NCBI GenBank assembly: GCA_037176905.1
Contig: JBBBWG010030643.1
Span: 11,541-74,162 of the forward strand
Direction: 5' to 3'
Source: Azolla pinnata
Taxonomy: Eukaryota; Streptophyta; Polypodiopsida; Salviniales; Salviniaceae
DNA: 62,622 bases
In this document: piece after piece, positions 22,040 through 34,127 of the stretch
How positions within the stretch are numbered: the first letter of the stretch is position 1
Layout of the letters: each line of letters starts with the position of its first letter
Program-made: the position numbers and the translations under genes
The notes under the pieces: generated by a model
Told to the model about the DNA's origin: nothing
Seen by the model: only the letters and a program-made list of their open reading frames with translations
Databases searched by the model: none

Positions 22040-24860
22040 ACTTTATTATAATGACAATCGACGGAAGTTCAAAACCCAATTAAGGAACCAAAGATTAGTC
22101 TTCTTGCTAAGTTTGACAGTACCAGGTCTCAATTTTATGGAATTTTAAACTAGGTATGACTTGTGATTCAATTACATCCTAGTCATCATCCAACAAATGT
22201 TGCTCACGTGGGATTAATTAGTACATTATTAACTGGTACCACATTAGCATGGTTTGCACCATTGCTAAAGAAGCAATTACCATCGTTTGAAGATTTTGAA
22301 AGATTTATAAAGGAATTCCAAGCTTGCTTTAGAGACACTGATAGTGTGAGGACATCAATCAATAGAATTCAATGATTATAACAAGGAGATCGTCCTACTT
22401 CTGCTTACGTTGCAGTTTCTCGCCTCTTAGCATGTGATATTCAATGAGACAAGGCGGCTTTAATGGATCAATTTTGTCAAGATCTACAAAACGACATGAT
22501 ATCATGGTCGAAGCTCGTCGACAATGATAGACTCGAAAGACACGAATATGACAAGAAGAAAACCATATAAGAACAAGAAGACAATATATGTGTTACCAGG
22601 AAACTTGAAGTACAAGGCGCTTAATACTGATGTTGAATCGGAATGGTTCAATACTAAGCCTAGCTCAATATTTATATAGTTCTAAGCCTCATGAATGTTC
22701 ACCACGTGGCTGTCATTCGTGGTTGTCGTATGGCTTGCATGCATGATTGTCACTTGCGATATTAATATGGTGACACTTTAAGATATTATTTAATTTAAAA
22801 TGTAATATTTATTTGTTATAGTAAAATAGTCTAGTGGATAAGATTTGAGCATATGTAGTTATAAGTCATAGATTCAAATATAAATATAAATCTTTTAATA
22901 TTGCTACTCATGATACTATCTCTCTTTTTAACGACGAGTTTCACGAATTGGAACACAAGAGTAAGGACCTGGCTTATTAAGATAGATACGATGGAATTCC
23001 TCTGAAAGTTGAGGAACATTGGTAACATTCTCAACAAGTTCCCATGTCCAATTATTAGGCGTGTACCTAAGTCAGTTCACAAGATAATATAATTTGTTGC
23101 GCATGATTTTAAATAAAAAATAGCTTGAACTTCATATTCTGGTCCTTGTGCAAGGTAGACTGGAGGTGGGGATGAAAATATTCAATCTGGAATAAAAGTA
23201 GATGTACAAGGTTCTAATACTGAGACATTGAAGACTAGATGAAAATTCACATGTCAAGGTAATTGCATTTGAAAAGAAATATCATTGATTTTGTGATATA
23301 TTATAAAAGGACCAAGACGTTGATAGTCTAATTTATCACAAGGTCTGGTTTTCTTCACATTATGCCACAATAACCATACGCGATCCCCAATTTGAATCTT
23401 AGGTTCAATCTTAGAGCCTGAGTCCAAATGATGTCGATGTGTTGCTAATTCCTTGTATGAGGCTTGAGCGTGAAGCAAACGGTCAGAAAGCTTGGCTTGA
23501 ATGTCCTTTAGTTGCAATAAAAACTCATCAGCCATCGTCATTTACAACAAGCTTCATACTTTTGATTACTTTCCAATTTGACTTTATATCTCTAAAGACA
23601 ATAACTTGGTTGGATTCTGGGGCTACATCAAGTTTGCACAAGCACATAACATTACATGTGTTAAAATAATTCCTACAATTCTAGTTGAAGTGATCGATGG
23701 TTGAGCACTGTCTTCAGGCGCAATCACAGATACAACAATCCCCTTGAGGCTCCACACAGGAACCCACCAAGAAGAAATCACTTTAAACCTCATCACATCA
23801 CCTCAACATCCTATTATCTAGGAATTATCTTGGGTCGAGACTCATAATCCTATCGTTGATTGGAGAACTCGTTCCATTAGGTTCACCATAAATTCTCGCC
23901 AAAAAGGGATTGCTCACACTCACCTTCGAGCCAATGCTCCAACATTTGATTGGCCACCTATTTCGGGGGGCACAATATCAACTGTATTTACCACTTCTAT
24001 TCTAAGGGCAATTCCCATTTCTGCTCTGGTATAGATTGCATTTGTGGTTGCTTCCATGTCAATGGTTGCTTATGTAGAAGCCGCAACAATGGTTTCTCCC
24101 ACGTCTACTACTTTGGAGAAGATTGCATTTGTGGTTGATTATGTAGAAGCCGCAACGATGGTTTCTCCCACGTCTACTACTCTGGAGAAGATTGTGTCTA
24201 CAGTTTCTCCCAAAGAATTTACCTTAACAATTTCTCCTCCTATTACAACGAGGACCAACCTGACAATTACACCCGCCTTGGAAACATTTCCCACTCTTGC
24301 CTCGGTAAGGTCTATTGCACCAATTTTAAATTCTCCTAGTATGGTAGTCATGTCTGTTCCAAGCACTACCTTAGGAACCATCTCTCCCAACAAAATACAA
24401 AGATTTCTCTAATGTGATTGAGAAGAAAAATGTTGATAGTCTACCTAAGCATCGCCAATATGATTGCCCAATTGACTTGGAAGATGGTGCTAGTCCTTTT
24501 GGCCCAATCTATGGGCTATCTAAACATGAACTTAAGGCTCTTCAAAACATATATTGAAGAAAACCTCACCAAATGTTTCATTTGCCACTCAAAATCTCCA
24601 GCAGATTCTCTTAACTTATTTGTGAAAAAGAAGTATAGAACGTTACATATATGTGTTGACTATCGCGGGCTTAATCGGGTCACTATTCGAAATTACTACC
24701 CACTACCGCTAATGCCCGAATTCCTCGACTGACTATGAACCAAGTGCGTTTTCAGCAAAATCAATCTCATAGGCGCCTACAACCTAGTACTTTTCTAATG
24801 GCTTCTTGTGCATATTGTGCTCCCAATAGGTATGTGGTCTTAGTACGTCGGTCATTTTGT
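22040..24860 (+). mobile_element. Decayed Ty3/gypsy retroelement, + strand parts (gag, protease, reverse transcriptase)
   Basis: 22160-22380 translates to a gag-type segment (TTLAWFAPLL, then FIKEFQACFRD) and continues with stops to about 22620. 23560-23960 resembles a retropepsin region (LDSGATSSL, LSSGAITDTTIPLRL, then HNPIVDWRTRSIRF). 24400-24860 is the start of reverse transcriptase (FGPIYGLSKHELKAL, VDYRGLNRVTIRNYYPLPL, then INLIGAYNL) spread over several frames. Multiple stops and frameshifts show it is dead. Between protease and RT, 24070-24200 holds a ~75-bp direct duplication (GTAGAAGCCGCAACAATGGT-like). No LTRs could be assigned. Confidence 0.8.
22830..23545 (-). mobile_element. Chromovirus integrase C-terminus and chromodomain remnant, opposite strand
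   Basis: On the minus strand 23541-23254 reads as the end of a gypsy integrase (GDRVWLLWHNVKKTRPCDKL, LGPFIIYHKI, LP), followed to about 22830 by a broken chromodomain with words such as PEYEVQAIFNLK. It sits between the gag and protease pieces of the + strand element but points the other way, so there was either an internal inversion or a nested insertion. Confidence 0.8.
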
Positions 24861-25539
24861 TGAATGTGATCATATAATGGTCATGTTCATGCTATCAATC
24901 GAGATGGGTCATATTTGTAATAAACATAAAGGGCTCTTGCCTTGTCTTGACATATATAAGTCTAGCTTTCTGTGGCCATCAATGTTTTTGCTCCCATTTT
25001 GAATATACAGTGTATATTGTGCCACACACACACACATGTACTCTCTCTCTATCTCTCTCATACTCACGGATTATTGCAATTTAGTTCGTTTAATGACCTC
25101 TTACAACATTTGGCCGCAATCCGCAAGTTCATTTATTACAGGTTGCCATTTGCTGCTGCAGTATTCTTACTACATTTTGCTTACTTAAGATGTTGAGTAC
25201 ATGCGATTTGGAATAGATTCGACAAAGTTTTGACTAGTTGAAAGTTTCTGCCTGGCGACTGCAAATTTGAAAATTTTGGGAGATGATTGCACATCCTTGT
25301 TTGCCAAACAACATATAATATGCTCGCCTTGACCCCTTTTGATGCTCGATTTGGAACAACCTATAAAGAGTCACAACCAGTTTTATGCATTCTACAAAAA
25401 AATGTTTCTCGATTTAATGTGTAGTACGATTAAATGGAGACATTGACAATTGTGCTCCCTTTGAACATGTTTCATACAAACTTCTTGTATTGGCTTCTCA
25501 TCAAGAGGGTGCTTGACACTCTATAAAGGGAACCTCTTG

Positions 25540-27010
25540 CATGCTTGTGGTCTAAAGATACACTCATTATATCCATTGTATGTCACACCTATAAAGGATT
25601 GTTTATCTCTCATGGATATCCCAATGTTATCATTATAACATGAGAGACTTTGCCACCTAAGCAATTATGACATTATATACCTATCCACCGCTAACTACAT
25701 TCCCAAGCTCTCTTTCTTGGAACATTAATTTTGTGAACATTGCTAGAATGGAAAACAAGTTGTAGCACATTTGGCCAGTGTGTCAAGAGAATTGAGTCCA
25801 CTTGATTCGGTCCCTTTGGACATTTATGGCCCTGATGCCACATCAATCTCTCGACAATACATTGTATTTCCTCACCTTTATTGACAATGTGACTCAAAAG
25901 TTGTGGGCTTATCCGACTTAAACAAAAGTTCGAGCCTTTATAATCTTTAAGGATTGGCTTATTGGTCGAGAATCAAACGGATCGGAAGCTAAAATGTCTA
26001 TGATCCGGTAATGGGGAGAGCATAAGTTTGATGAGTTTGTCCAAGTTTACCGAGAATGCGACATTAGACGAGAATTCACAGCTCCTTACAGTCTGGAGTA
26101 GAATGACATCGCGAAATGTATGAAACATACAATTCAGGAATGAATTGTTACCATGTTGAATCAATCAAACATACAAAAGGTATTTGGGCCATGGCTCTAT
26201 TTACGACCATGCACATTATTAACATGTCGTCGATTAGGCCTATTGGACTTCAAATTTTGCAAGAGCTCTAGGCTGGATAGAGAACCTTATATTACGGTAA
26301 GGTGCATATATTTGGATGCAAGGCATACGCACATGTGCCAAGAGATAAACACCAAAAGTTCGAGTCACGATCATGTAAATGCATTTTTCGCAAGTATAGA
26401 TTAGACATAAACTTCGGCTACAGACTCTAGAATCGGAAGACTCATCAAGTTGTCCAAGGTTCAGACGTGTAGTTTGAATCATGAGTTTGCCATGCACAAG
26501 ATAGTTGAGCACCCAATAGAGCTACAAAGAGTTATATTCTCAAATGTAACAACTTTGATGGAAGGCCTAGCACAACACACAAGATCAGCTTCACAACATG
26601 GCCAAAACAAGTATGGATGCACTAAGTACGGTCAAACCATAAGTAGTTAGCCTAAGCTTACCATGTCAATCCGTGGGACTATCACAACCACCGGAGAGAT
26701 ACTCTTCTAGTCTATTTTTTACAGACGCTGGTGAACTAACAACATTCGAAAAAGTTATGGTCGCAGCCAGTTACACAAACTAGTAATTCGCGATGGAATT
26801 TGAGATGACCTCCATCCGAGAAAACGAGACTTGGGACTTGGTGGAATTTTTGAAGAATCATAGAGCACTTTCGTGCGAATGGGTCTTTCGACTCAAGAAA
26901 ACGTCAAATTCTTCCAATCCAGAGTATAATGCCAAGATCATAGCAAAGGGTTTTTAACAAAAGTATGACGTGGATTTCGACGAAGTTTTTTCTCTTGTAG
27001 TAAAGATGAC
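25540..27010 (+). mobile_element. Decayed Ty1/copia pol (GAG-pre-integrase, integrase, RT start)
   Basis: The + strand carries, with many stops and frameshifts: a GAG-pre-integrase-like word (HERLCHLSNYDI) near 25650; integrase core pieces (PLDSVPLDIYGPDATS; MLNQSNIQKV near 26153; RPIGL near 26240; a YGKVHIFGCKAYAHVPRDKH-like block near 26290-26350); the C-terminal integrase block (MHKIVEHPIELQRVIF) near 26490; and the RT start (WVFRLKKTSN, then AKIIAKGF) at 26790-26960. The element is non-functional. No LTR or target duplication was identified. Confidence 0.82.
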
Positions 27011-27644
27011 GACCCTTGTTCTGTCTTACCTCTTTGGGCCAGAGTATCAATTCTATAACTAGCTGTCATACTATTTGGGGTCAAACTCATGACCTGCAAT
27101 GTCAACCATAGATACTAAACATATATGTATGTATGTGCTTCATAGTAATAGTAATACTAGTTATAATGACATTAACAATAGTAAACCCTAAACCAATACA
27201 ATCCTCGCTTGAAGCATGTGAAACTACTTACATACATATCTAAAAGATGTTTGGAAAATCCCGCAACGTGAGTCGCCTCACCTACGAGCTCTGGTCAGAC
27301 TAAAGTCAAAGCGATACAATTACGTCATCCTCCACCCCATCTCTTCTCTCACTTCCCTTTCAGAGATCTGGATTGGCAATAGATTTTCCTTCATATGTTA
27401 TTCATAACTTTTTTTTTCTCCCCTTTTCCCCCTTTCGGACGCTATAAACATGAGATTTTACCTTATATAAACATTGGACGATTGTATCTGCAATCCTCAT
27501 CGCGCTTTGACAAATGAGCGGACGCACAAAAAAAACATTATCGTAGGCTTTGCCTCATGGATCATATTGGGCCTAATCAGACACGGATGCATCTTTCTTT
27601 CTTTCTGTGTATACATTTGAGCAAAGTCAGATTAGGCAACCAGA
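27011..27644. other. Intergenic spacer upstream of the coiled-coil gene
   Basis: No coding exon is recognised. A weak relative of the TGGGCCA module (ATATTGGGCCTAATC followed by ATCTTTCTTTCTTTC) lies at about 27560-27605. Confidence 0.45.
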
Positions 27645-27718
27645 ACACACACACACACACACACACACATACACACATACATACATACAGACATACATAC
27701 ATACATATACATATACAC

Positions 27719-27753
<35 letters not shown>

Positions 27754-27763
27754 TATACACACA
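27645..27763. repeat. (AC)n / (CATA)n / (GTAT)n microsatellite upstream of the coiled-coil gene
   Basis: (AC)n is followed by CATACATA-type and then GTATGTAT-type repeats, giving a partly palindromic tract about 160-275 bp before the start codon at 27920. Confidence 0.9.
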
Positions 27764-27919
27764 GAAATGCAGAGCATTCATAAGCAAATGCAAGCAAAGT
27801 GTTTTTGTTCGATCAGGAAGGTTCTCCATTCAACCATGGGATGAGAATGCGTGTGCGGGAGAAGAAGCTCTCCAGCACCAGCAACAGCACCAGCAGGTTG
27901 TGTTCACTAAGCTGCTGCC

Positions 27920-30900
27920 ATGGATCTGACTCCTTCTTCCCTCGCATCCGAAAGGTATGTATGGATTCTTCCTCCCTCCCCTATATATATATGTATACAG
28001 ATTGATCGCTTCATAGATGCTTATCTTCTGGATGTATTCAACGTGCGCCCATTTCTGGGTCTGGGAATTTTGGTAATTTTTTTTTGAGATTGAAGCCAGA
28101 TTCGCAAGAAATCCGTAATATTTGGAACTGGTTTTTTTCTTGTTCATTGTATTTGGAAGTTGGGTTAATTTCGATCGTGTGATGGGGTCCCAAAAATCGT
28201 GTGAGAGTGCAATGGAAACCGTAAGAAAACTACGATTTTTTTGTTTCATAAGCTCAGTTTGTGAGCGGGAAATTGTTGATAGTGTGTCGCTCATTGGTAA
28301 ATGGAGTGGATTGTGTATAATACAGTAAGCCTCCACCCGCTCCTAGCGAAGACTCTGCGGTTATGACCATCGAATTCCTTCGTGCTCGGTTGCTGTCAGA
28401 GAGAGCGGTCTCGAAAGCTGCCCGAGAGCGAGCAGATCAGCTTGCAAACAAGGTTAGAGAATTGATCACCTTACCTCTCTTTCTTCTATAGCTTTTGTGT
28501 CATCATCCCCCATACTCTGCTCTCTTGCCCTATTGGCATCAATGTAGATGTGGTTCTCGAGAGATGGATAGATCATGTTAACATCTTGGAAGTGATTTTA
28601 TAAAAACCAATGAGACCAAATGTTAATGTTTTGTACTGTTACATGTGCTGGATCTCAATATTCATCAACTTGACTGCTGAATGTTGCAATTGAGAGCGGA
28701 GAGTTTGGTGTGAGAGGAATCGGCATAGGATTTGGTTTGGGTTGGGTGAAAGATGTGTGGAATGCAGAATCAAACATGATCGGCATTGCATCATAGTGTG
28801 ATCCTCAAACTCCTGGACTTCTTCTCTGGCAGTTCATGCATAATCATCATCTGCTGGTTGGAGATGAAAGTTTTTCGTGGCATGATTATTTCTTTTATAG
28901 AATGCCTCACTTCATACATCTTCTTATTTTCTTTTTATGATATTATATTTTTCTTTTGTTGTGGATGTCTGTATATACACCAGATTATTGTATGCGTTTT
29001 GCCTGATGGGCCATGTCGGCCGTTATAAGACGGTGAGATATCTTTCTTCCTTCCTTCCTTTCTTTCTCTCTCTTTCTCAGGTGCAAGAGCTCGCACAACA
29101 ACTCGAGTATGAAATTCTGCTAAGGAAGAAGCTGGAAGCACTGCGATTCGAAGTGATGCTTAAATATAGGGAAGAACTCGGGCCTGAGTATTGTTTCACT
29201 GATGTCAGTCAAGATGGGTCTGACTGGGACATGGATCAGTTAATGGCACCTCCGAAGAGCAATTACAGAGATGGCCTTTGCTCCACGGTAGAAGGTGATG
29301 CAAGGTCATTAAGTGCCAGGATGGATCGAGTTCATGCCATGGATGATTCTCCTAGATTCCTGGATAATGAAGGACACGATGGAGATGATGCGGAGATAAT
29401 AGATCTCACTGCCAAGGAGAAGGGTGTTCTGTCTTGGGGGAGACGGAAAGCTTCGAGAAGGCCGCGAGATAAAGACTTTGGATCTGGAATTGAGTGGATG
29501 GGCAGGAGTATGTCGCAGAGGTCCTTTGCATCCCTGGATGGAGAATCGCCCCAAAAGAGATGGATCGGAAAATCTGTCCGCAAAATAAGGAAGAACCAAA
29601 GCGGGTAAAAATCTTAAACTCCCAGACCAGGGGAAATGTTTTAGTTGTGGATTTTTCTTATCTTCAGTTTAAAACACAGCAGGTGGGCTATATTCCTTCC
29701 CTGAACAAGCCTTAAAAGCAAATATTTCACAAAACTTAACTGATCAAAATTCAAAGTTGAGATTCCAACAAAGTTAAGTGAACACGAAGTATGTGCCTGA
29801 CTAGTTTCCAGCTGAATTGGTGCTTTTGTCGCTTTCCAGCTGGCTTGGTTTATAATTTGTAGTAGTGAGCTTTCCCCTAAACAATTTAGTAGTGGTTAAG
29901 CTTCGAGTTGGGCAGAGGCATACAAAGATGTTCATGATTGTCCGAGTTTTCTACATGGTGTAAGAAAAAGTGCCGATTTATAGGGATATTTTTCATATCT
30001 GCCAGTATCTAACGAATTCGCACTGTCCTTATGTTAGGATCCTGGTTTTAGACCAAGTAGCACAGATAGTTTTGTAACTAGTGATGATTTCCAACTTAGG
30101 ATTGTGACATGGTTCATAACTATATTTCTTTTGTGACCTCGAAGCTGTAAATCTTGTCAAATATTTTTACACAAGCTTTGTTACCTCAAAGTTGCAAATT
30201 ATCTTCCAATAAGAAACATATGTCCCATACATCTATCATCCAATGCAGAGATTTCTTTTTCGTGATACAGTTAATGGATCCATCATGCTTTTAGTCGCGC
30301 GAGCATATTTGTTTGTGTAAGTTATTTACAGACATCTAGAATGCACATGTAAGTTATATGTATGGATCGCTGTGATCAACAATGTCCATTATACTGTGGA
30401 TAAGCATGGCCAAACTTGATGTTACTGTCCCCTCAATTATTCCTGCCAATAGTGGATTGAACGAGTGAGAATATATCTACCCTTGTCAACTCAGTGGGTT
30501 CATGACCTTAATTATCAATGTCATTACTGGGGTTACTAGTGAATTGATGCCAAGGTATTATTGATATTTGGAACAATCGTATAAATACTATAATCAAAAC
30601 AAGAAAACTTTTTCCCACTCCTTCGAACTTCAAAAAATTACAGGAGAGAGGAACAAGAGAAGGACACAGAGGTAGAGAGGGTGCTGGAGCAGCAAGCTGA
30701 GTTTATCGAGAAATTTGAGGCAGAAGAGAGCGCACAGAGAGCATGGGAGGCTCAATATGAGGAGCAGATTAAGGCAAAAGGTGAGGAACAGAGGATCCTG
30801 GCCAGCCATGAAAAGCAGAAGATCCCGGTGAATCACGAAATCGTAGAGGTAATATATCTAGCTAGATTTTTAAAGAGAGGCTGGTTGACAATAGTTCATG

Positions 30901-32536
30901 AGTTTTTCAAGATTCCATTTTTTGCCCAGTTTGTTTTCCGTGTATTGTGTTTGAGCTGCAGAAAACGGGGGCTGCTTCTGAGTCTTTTGAAGTGAAGCAT
31001 ATCATGAAGAAATCAGCTGATGGGGAGGATGACATTGTGAAGCTAGAGGATGAAGAGGATAGCACGAAAGAAGATATGAGTACTATTAAAAGCCATCATG
31101 CTGAGAGTTCGGCTGCAGCCCAATCCGACTGCAGTTCTTCGAACAATGAGAATTATGGTGAACATGGCGTTTGCAGTACGCATACCATCGATAGCAGCAA
31201 CGGTTGTCATGGAGAAGTGTCTGCATCGGATGATAAGAAGCTCGATTTCCAGTCAGGGATTTCCTCCATTGATAATGCATCATCCAACAGGCAGCAATCT
31301 GCGCATAGCGTGGAATCTGATGAAAACCAGGTAAATAAAGAAGAGAATGTCGAGGATGATACACAAGAGTCCTCATCTACTACCGAGGTTGAGGAACCCA
31401 ATCGATATAGAAAGCACATCTCCTCTAGTTTTCAATTTGCTGTGTGTAATACTGAGTCAGACCAGGCTATAGTGGGCTCGCCAGAAATGCCAGGATTAAT
31501 CTCTCATAAGTCAAAAATGCAATCAAGAGATCATCATGACAGTACATCGGCAGAAGAATCGCTGAAATGCCAAGTAGTTTCAAATGCTGCTGAACAGCCT
31601 GCAAGTCAGTGTAATGTCTCCAAGCCAAGAAATGCCCCTGCTGAGAACTCAGCTGATACCGAGCCTGTCTCTGTTTCTGCAAATAGTGCTGCTTCAGAAC
31701 AATATATTAATAATTCTCAGATCAGGTCAAGAGATGCTCAGCAGCCAGTGCCTCCGTACGTGAGCCATGAAAGGCAATCAAATCCTGCAGCTGAAAACCA
31801 TCCGGTTGACATTAAGCCCCGGCTACAATTAGGATCAAATGGTGATTACCACAGATACAGTTCAGAGTTCCCGCTAGCTGTGGCTCATACTTTCTCATCG
31901 ACTCCGGAACTTGGAGCGCAAGAGAGGCAACATGCATCATCGCTGCTATGGAACGAGAGGTCGGGCATGCAGGAATCTGGTAGCAACGTTGTCACTAGCA
32001 TGTCTGCTGATATTCAAAGGGTGGGCAGCTTGCGGGGCAGAACCACCGTATTGCCGAGCCGCCATAAATCGCTCGACGGTCTGGAGAGGGTCGATGATGT
32101 TTTGAGGGCTTTGCAACTGGCCAAGAATCAGATCCAGACCTCGACTCCTACAATGCCTGCACCCTTAGATTGGGAAGCTGGTGTGCATGTTGCAAATTAC
32201 AGGGGTTCCTCCCCCTATGATGGAAGGATCGATGCTGCTTTCAGCTACACTGTCAGGCCATCATCAAACATCTTGCCACACCATCACCATTCCACTGCCC
32301 CCAATCCACCATATCCATTCCGTGATTCAAACCCTGGTGTTAGTTATGGTGTAAGCTCATCAAGGCATCCGCTCGTTGCAGAGCCTTACATGCAATATGG
32401 ACCTAGGTTTCGTGAAAGACACATCCATTGGCATGAGCAGCCGCTGCCACAACCTGGAGCAGTCCATAGCAATCTTCAACCGTATGGAGCACCTGACAGC
32501 AACTTCCATTACCATCATTCAGGAGACAATAGATAG
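27920..32536 (+). CDS. Coiled-coil protein of an uncharacterised plant family (complete, 5 exons, 821 aa)
   Basis: Function unknown. Exons: 27920-27954, 28326-28452, 29081-29604, 30644-30848, 30962-32536, all GT-AG with matching phases. The short first exon gives MDLTPSSLASE and splices to SKPPPAPSEDSAV. A helical segment follows at residues ~28-90 (FLRARLLSERAVSKAARERA, then ELAQQLEYEILLRKK), an acidic and Ser-rich middle, a second charged coiled coil at ~230-290 (VLEQQAEFIEKFEAEESAQR), a long Ser/Glu-rich stretch and a short C-terminal block at ~671-690 (DDVLRALQLAKNQI), then a His/Pro/Ser tail. The order of the SERAVS block, the EEQ/FEAEE coiled coil and the DVLxALQxAK block matches a plant family I know only as uncharacterised or trichohyalin-like. 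No catalytic motif or membrane segment is visible. The acceptor of exon 3 lies in the polypyrimidine tail of a dispersed module. Confidence 0.88.
28995..29080 (+). repeat. Dispersed TGGGCCA module, copy 4, forming an intron 3' end
   Basis: Contains GATGGGCCATG, then AAGACGGTGAGATATC and a long TTCC/TTTC run that ends in CTTTCTCAG, the splice acceptor of exon 3 of the coiled-coil gene. The similarity to the copies at 1711, 2303 and 4596 is clear in the TGGGCCA core, the AAGACG word and the pyrimidine tail, but weaker than among those three. Confidence 0.5.
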
Positions 32537-33586
32537 ATATACACAGCTACATTGGGGCGCGGGAGTTTCGAATGTTTGTACAAGTAGTATTGAATTCGGG
32601 TATCGGGTAAAACTTGTAAGAACCTGCTCTGGTTCGATGTTTGTGGTTCTTTTTTCTGTACAGGTTGAGCTAATTGTGCATCTTGTTTGGTGGGCCTATG
32701 TAAGGGGTTAGGGCTTTATTTAGGGTGATGCAATAGAACCATCAACCATTACCCATGTTTTGATTTAAAATTATAATAAGATGTGTACACATGCAACTGC
32801 TATTGGAGAAGATTCAGAACTAGGACTGTTATATGGTGAAATGGATAAAGGAGATTTTGTTTCCATCTGGATATCCTGATACTATTTTTTATGCTGGTTT
32901 ATTAGTGGAGGCAAAATCTTCAATACTCCAGAAGGATTGGTTCTTCAATGTGAATAATGCGGTTTTGAACATCATTAGTTGAGTCATCAATTCAGTGTCT
33001 ATACAATACCAGTCACATGAAAGAATTCAATAGAAAGAATCCAACAAAGCGAGCAGGCAAATGAGTGTAAGAATTTCATTTGTTGTTGTTGACGCACATG
33101 ATTGGATCAAGTAGTTTTTCAAGACTCTCTTTGTCATCAATGTTTCATGCAGGAGTCTACCTGTGATGTCACTTTGGCATCTCCCTCTCTAAACTCTATT
33201 ATTTGGAGTCCACAATCGTGTGCTGAAAGAGGAATTGCAATTAAGCATGTTGTGCAAAGGGAAATAAACTGACCAAGATTTATTAGCATAACTGTGAGAC
33301 GGAACCCATGATACATACATACCCATGATTATCAACAAAGATTTATCCGTGGCATTCTCAATTAAGCAAGTGATCTTCTTACCCAACATGGAGCCCATAA
33401 TCATTGTCGGTGCTTTCTGACTTTTACACATTCTGCATTAGAAGCCATCATTGGTAAGGATGTTGTACAAACTGCAATTTGAACAGCCATTTGCTTCATG
33501 TCTATCTATATATATGTGTATGTATGTATATGCATATGTATATATATACACATATTATTATATATATAATATGCACAGCTATGCAT
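32537..33586. other. 3' flanks of two convergent genes
   Basis: Untranslated 3' regions of the coiled-coil gene (+) and of the DUF707 gene (-). No further exon or RNA gene is recognised. A TA-rich microsatellite at 33506-33570 lies just beyond the DUF707 stop. Confidence 0.6.
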
Positions 33587-34056
33587 TTAGTCTTGTCTCG
33601 AGTAAGGATCAATCCAACATTTATCTTGCTTGGTAGCAGCATCCCATCTCTTCTTAAAGAGCTCGAGCTCCACAGAAGAGCGGTTTCGGACCTAGAAATC
33701 ACAGCCGAGCTTTCAGTATCATAAGATTATACCAGAGTATTTTGATCAAAGGTGATGGCATAGATTGAACTTCCTACCGCGCCTCGATCACCAATACTGG
33801 AACTATTATTTGCAGAATCCTGGACAAAGAATGAGAGAACACAAAATCAATGAGATATATTTCATGTTTAACCCAGCACGTGGATTTATATAGATATAGA
33901 TATAGGTATTATACAGTTGACGGGAATTACAAGATAGGAATTTGAACATATGCAGACCAGTGTAGGATTTTTGGATTTCAGCATTTGGGATTTGGGAATG
34001 GATTTCAACCACAAGCTGGAAACAATGCATGTGATTCAATGAGCCAGGATGAACTT

Positions 34057-34127
<71 letters not shown>

